From NCBI GenBank assembly GCA_029261925.1, contig JAJDAJ010000106.1, positions 1-64,000 on the forward strand: DNA of 64,000 bases, written 5' to 3'. Shown in pieces: positions 61,829 to 64,000 of the stretch. A model generated the notes under the pieces. It made no database searches. It was not told the origin of the DNA and saw only the letters and a program-made list of their open reading frames with translations. Within the stretch, counting starts at the first letter, position 1. The number at the start of each line of letters is the position of its first letter. Origin of the DNA: Deltaproteobacteria bacterium. GTDB lineage: Bacteria; Myxococcota_A; UBA9160; SZUA-336. The position numbers were made by a program, and so were the translations under genes.

Positions 61829-63126
61829 GGGCGAGGCTCCTCGCCCCGGAGCCGCGGGAAGCTGTTCTCGGTGATCTCGAGGCCGAGCAGGCGCCGGCGG
61901 ATCCAGTCGAGTGCCAGGTGAGAGCTCATCTGCTTGTTGCGCCAGCGCTCGGCCATGAGCTGGTAGCGGAATGCCAGCGTGCCGGCCGCGTCGGACAGGC
62001 CGATGCAGACGGTCCCGACGGGCTTGTCCTCGCTCCCCCCTCCGGGACCGGCCACGCCCGTGGTGGCCACGCCCATGGCGGCGCCGGTCAGCCGCCGCAC
62101 GCCGTCGGCCATGGCGCGCGCGACCTCCTCGGAGACCGCGCCATGCGCCTCGATCAGCGCCGCCGGGACCCCGAGATCCCGGATCTTCGACGCGTTCGAG
62201 TAGGTCACGAGTCCGGCCAGCAGGTACGCCGAGCTGCCCGGAACGTCGGTCAGGCGGCTGGCGAGCAGACCGCCCGAGCAGGACTCCGCGGTCGCCAGGG
62301 TCACGCCGCGCTCCAGGAGCATGGCGCCCACGATCTGCTCGAGCTCCTGGGCGCCATCGCCGATCACCAGCTCGCCGAGGCGCTCGCGCACCTGCGCGAC
62401 CAGGGCCGCGAGCTTCGTCTCGGCGGCGGCCTCGTCGGGCGCGCGCACAACGACGCGCAGCAGGTTGTCGGGGAACTGGGTGCGAAAGCCGAGCTGCGCG
62501 TCGGGATCGTCGCGCACCAGGTCGTCGACGTGTCGGTCGAGCGTGGACTCGCCCATGCCGAAGGTGCGCAGGAGCGCGGCGCGCACGACGCCGCGGCCGC
62601 CCAGGCGCGCGCGGATCCGCGGCAGGACCTCCTCGTCGGTCATCCGGTACAGCTCGCGCGGCACGCCCGGCATGAAGAAGAGCAGGCTGCCCTCGACGTC
62701 GAGCATGAATCCCGGCGCCGTGCCCATCGGGTTGGGCAGGATGTCGGCCCCCTCGGGGAAGTCCGCCTGCTTGGCGTTGTTCGGCGACATCTCGCGACCG
62801 AGGCGCTCGAAGAAGCCACGGATCTCGGCCAGGGCGGCCTCGTCGCGCAGCAGGGCGCGGCCGAAGGTCTTCGCCGCGACCTCGGTGGTGATGTCGTCGC
62901 GCGTGGGTCCCAGGCCACCCGAGACCAGGACCACGCGCGCGCGGCGCGCCGCATCGCGCAGCACCTCGGCGATGGCCTCGGGATCGTCGGCAACGGTGAG
63001 GTGGCGCGTGGACTCGAGATCCAGCTGGAGCAGGCGCTCCGAGAGGAACGACTTGTTGGAGTCGACGATCTCGCCGCGCAGCAGCTCGTCACCGACGGTG
63101 ACGATCCAGGCGCCCGTGCGGCTCAT
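61825..63126 (-). CDS. cinA: CinA family protein (nicotinamide-nucleotide amidase-like)
   Basis: 433 aa. N-terminal MoaB/MoeA-like molybdopterin-binding domain (GDELLRGEIVDSNKSFLSERL, GGLGPTRDDITTE) and C-terminal CinA deamidase domain (ESCSGGLLASRLTDVPGSS, VTYSNASKIRDLGV, GVAGPGGGSEDKPVGTVCIGL). The C-terminal domain deamidates NMN in homologues. Lies between pgpA (4-nt overlap) and thpR (4-nt overlap). Confidence 0.95.
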   Translation of the reverse strand: MSRTGAWIVTVGDELLRGEIVDSNKSFLSERLLQLDLESTRHLTVADDPEAIAEVLRDAARRARVVLVSGGLGPTRDDITTEVAAKTFGRALLRDEAALAEIRGFFERLGREMSPNNAKQADFPEGADILPNPMGTAPGFMLDVEGSLLFFMPGVPRELYRMTDEEVLPRIRARLGGRGVVRAALLRTFGMGESTLDRHVDDLVRDDPDAQLGFRTQFPDNLLRVVVRAPDEAAAETKLAALVAQVRERLGELVIGDGAQELEQIVGAMLLERGVTLATAESCSGGLLASRLTDVPGSSAYLLAGLVTYSNASKIRDLGVPAALIEAHGAVSEEVARAMADGVRRLTGAAMGVATTGVAGPGGGSEDKPVGTVCIGLSDAAGTLAFRYQLMAERWRNKQMSSHLALDWIRRRLLGLEITENSFPRLRGEEPRP

Positions 63127-63587
63127 CCCAGACCACCCGGCAGCGCCACGCGCCAGAGCAGCTGACCGGCAACGTTCGCGTACAGACCCGCCACCAGGTC
63201 GTCGGCCATGACGCCCGGCCCACCGGGCAGCGCCTCTGCGCGACCGACCGGGGGCGGCTTCCAGATGTCGAAGAGGCGGAAGAGCAGGAATCCCGAGATC
63301 GCGACGTCGAGACGCAGCGGCAGGAACGCCAGCGCGACCAGCTGACCGGCCACCTCGTCGATCACAATCCGACCGTCGTCGGCACGCTGCCAGTGACGTC
63401 CGGCGCGGCCGGCTGCCCAGCTGCCCACGAGCACCAGCGCGGCGATGGCGGCCAGCAGCGCGCCCGCGCCGAGACCGGCCAGCGGCGGCCAGAGGAGCAC
63501 GCCGAGCGCCGAGCCGAACGTGCCCGGCGCGAAAGGCGCCAGCCCCAGGCCACCCGCCGTGGCGATCGCGAGAACCAGAATTCTCAT
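63123..63587 (-). CDS. pgpA: phosphatidylglycerophosphatase A
   Basis: 154 aa membrane protein. APGTFGSALGVLLW, DDGRIVIDEVAGQLVAL, FRLFDIWKPPPVG and GPGVMADDLVAGLYAN match the PgpA family with its conserved Asp/Glu residues. Converts phosphatidylglycerol phosphate to phosphatidylglycerol. First gene of the operon; shares a 4-nt overlap with cinA. Confidence 0.93.
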   Translation of the reverse strand: MRILVLAIATAGGLGLAPFAPGTFGSALGVLLWPPLAGLGAGALLAAIAALVLVGSWAAGRAGRHWQRADDGRIVIDEVAGQLVALAFLPLRLDVAISGFLLFRLFDIWKPPPVGRAEALPGGPGVMADDLVAGLYANVAGQLLWRVALPGGLG

Positions 63588-63618
63588 TTCAGATCAAGCA
63601 CTTCCGCTTCCGGAACGC

Positions 63619-63647
63619 ATCCTAGTGAGGGGCGGTGCCGGGGTCAA
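63619..63647 (-). promoter_or_regulatory. sigma70-type promoter of the pgpA-cinA-thpR-recA operon
   Basis: Minus strand: TTGACC at 63647-63642, a 17-nt spacer, and TAGGAT at 63624-63619, 31 nt before the pgpA ATG. This is the best complete -35/-10 pair in the window. No LexA-like CTG-N10-CAG or GAAC-N4-GTTC is apparent next to it. Confidence 0.75.
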
Positions 63648-63766
63648 GGAAGCGAAACTATAGCGAATATCCTGCCTGCTGCGCGCCGCCGCCCTGCTGG
63701 TCAAGCGGCGGGCGCTGCGGGCCGATTCGCGCTGCGGGACACCGGCGTCCCCGGGGATCCGCTCGA

Positions 63767-64000
63767 ATGGCCACCGGCCCGCAGATGCTCAGCAGCGAGG
63801 CAGCCGCGCCGCTGGTGCTGGAGCTGGCGCGCTCACTGCGCTCGCGGCAGTTCTACGCGCCCGCCGACGAGGGCCTGCGCGAGGCGCTGCGGCGCGTCGC
63901 CCGCGTCTGGCGCGCGGGCCTGCCCGCGGGCGCGGTCCTCGAGCTCTTCGTGCTGGACGAGAGCTTCGGGCTGGCCGACGGCGGTGAGCTCGACGACCCC
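63767..64000 (+). CDS. partial ORF running off the window end
   Basis: At least 78 codons from ATG 63767 with no stop (MATGPQMLSSEAAAPLVLEL). Mostly helical, Ala/Leu/Arg-rich, with FYAPADEGLREALRRVARVW. Divergent from pgpA. No family recognised from this fragment. In the 180-bp gap before it I see only the pgpA promoter. Confidence 0.5.
   Translation, partial: MATGPQMLSSEAAAPLVLELARSLRSRQFYAPADEGLREALRRVARVWRAGLPAGAVLELFVLDESFGLADGGELDDP

Overview
This is a very GC-rich, densely packed chromosomal window from a diderm (Gram-negative) bacterium. Outer-membrane TpsB-type and DUF5916-type beta-barrels, several lipoproteins, PilT and the pgpA-cinA-thpR-recA order all point that way. The mix of typeIA topoisomerase with a lysine-rich tail, PilZ/PilT, class III adenylate cyclase, two P450s, LLM-type flavoenzymes, MaoC hotdog proteins and an apparent selenoprotein fits deltaproteobacterial-type lineages such as Myxococcota or relatives. 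That placement is inference. I see no rRNA, phage, IS element, plasmid gene or CRISPR.

Layout. 0.1-7.4 kb: zinc-ribbon coiled-coil protein, large transglutaminase-like lipoprotein, glutaredoxin-like protein, SirB1-like protein, S4 protein and TPR protein. 7.7-12.3 kb: type IA topoisomerase, then aguB-aguA (agmatine to putrescine). 12.4-15.2 kb: flavoprotein dehydrogenase/P450 operon. 15.5-24.7 kb: DUF5916 outer-membrane protein with an acyl thioesterase, CBS protein, TypA, secreted helical protein, Kv-type channel with a zinc-ribbon tail, and Gph. 24.9-28.7 kb: adenylate cyclase, TPR lipoprotein and fibronectin-III lipoprotein, then tRNA-Asn. 28.8-30.8 kb: a voltage-sensor-like/CorA fusion and a peroxiredoxin-like gene with an in-frame TGA that reads best as selenocysteine. 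30.9-41.6 kb: lipid/xenobiotic enzymes (acyl-CoA synthetase, P450, two MaoC proteins, SDR, LLM, split-barrel protein, phosphotransferase), PilZ, a deoxyhypusine-synthase homologue and a CDF transporter.

41.7-52.1 kb holds the most system-like locus: a CHAT protease-like protein facing a three-gene two-partner-secretion operon (secreted dockerin/thrombospondin-like protein, TpsA, TpsB), divergent from an ECF sigma factor and a membrane protein that joins an anti-sigma-like N-terminus to a DUF928 domain. I read it as one secretion/regulation module. 52.2-64 kb: cupin, AlaS, an 11-residue-repeat secreted protein with a strong terminator, LLM oxidoreductase, two paralogous membrane proteins, PilT, and the pgpA-cinA-thpR-recA operon.

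Two features cut across the window. Many monocistronic genes have a TANNNT -10-like hexamer only 6-8 nt before the start codon and no Shine-Dalgarno, which predicts leaderless mRNAs. Polyamine genes (aguA, aguB, the deoxyhypusine-synthase homologue) occur at two separate places and probably feed one pathway.
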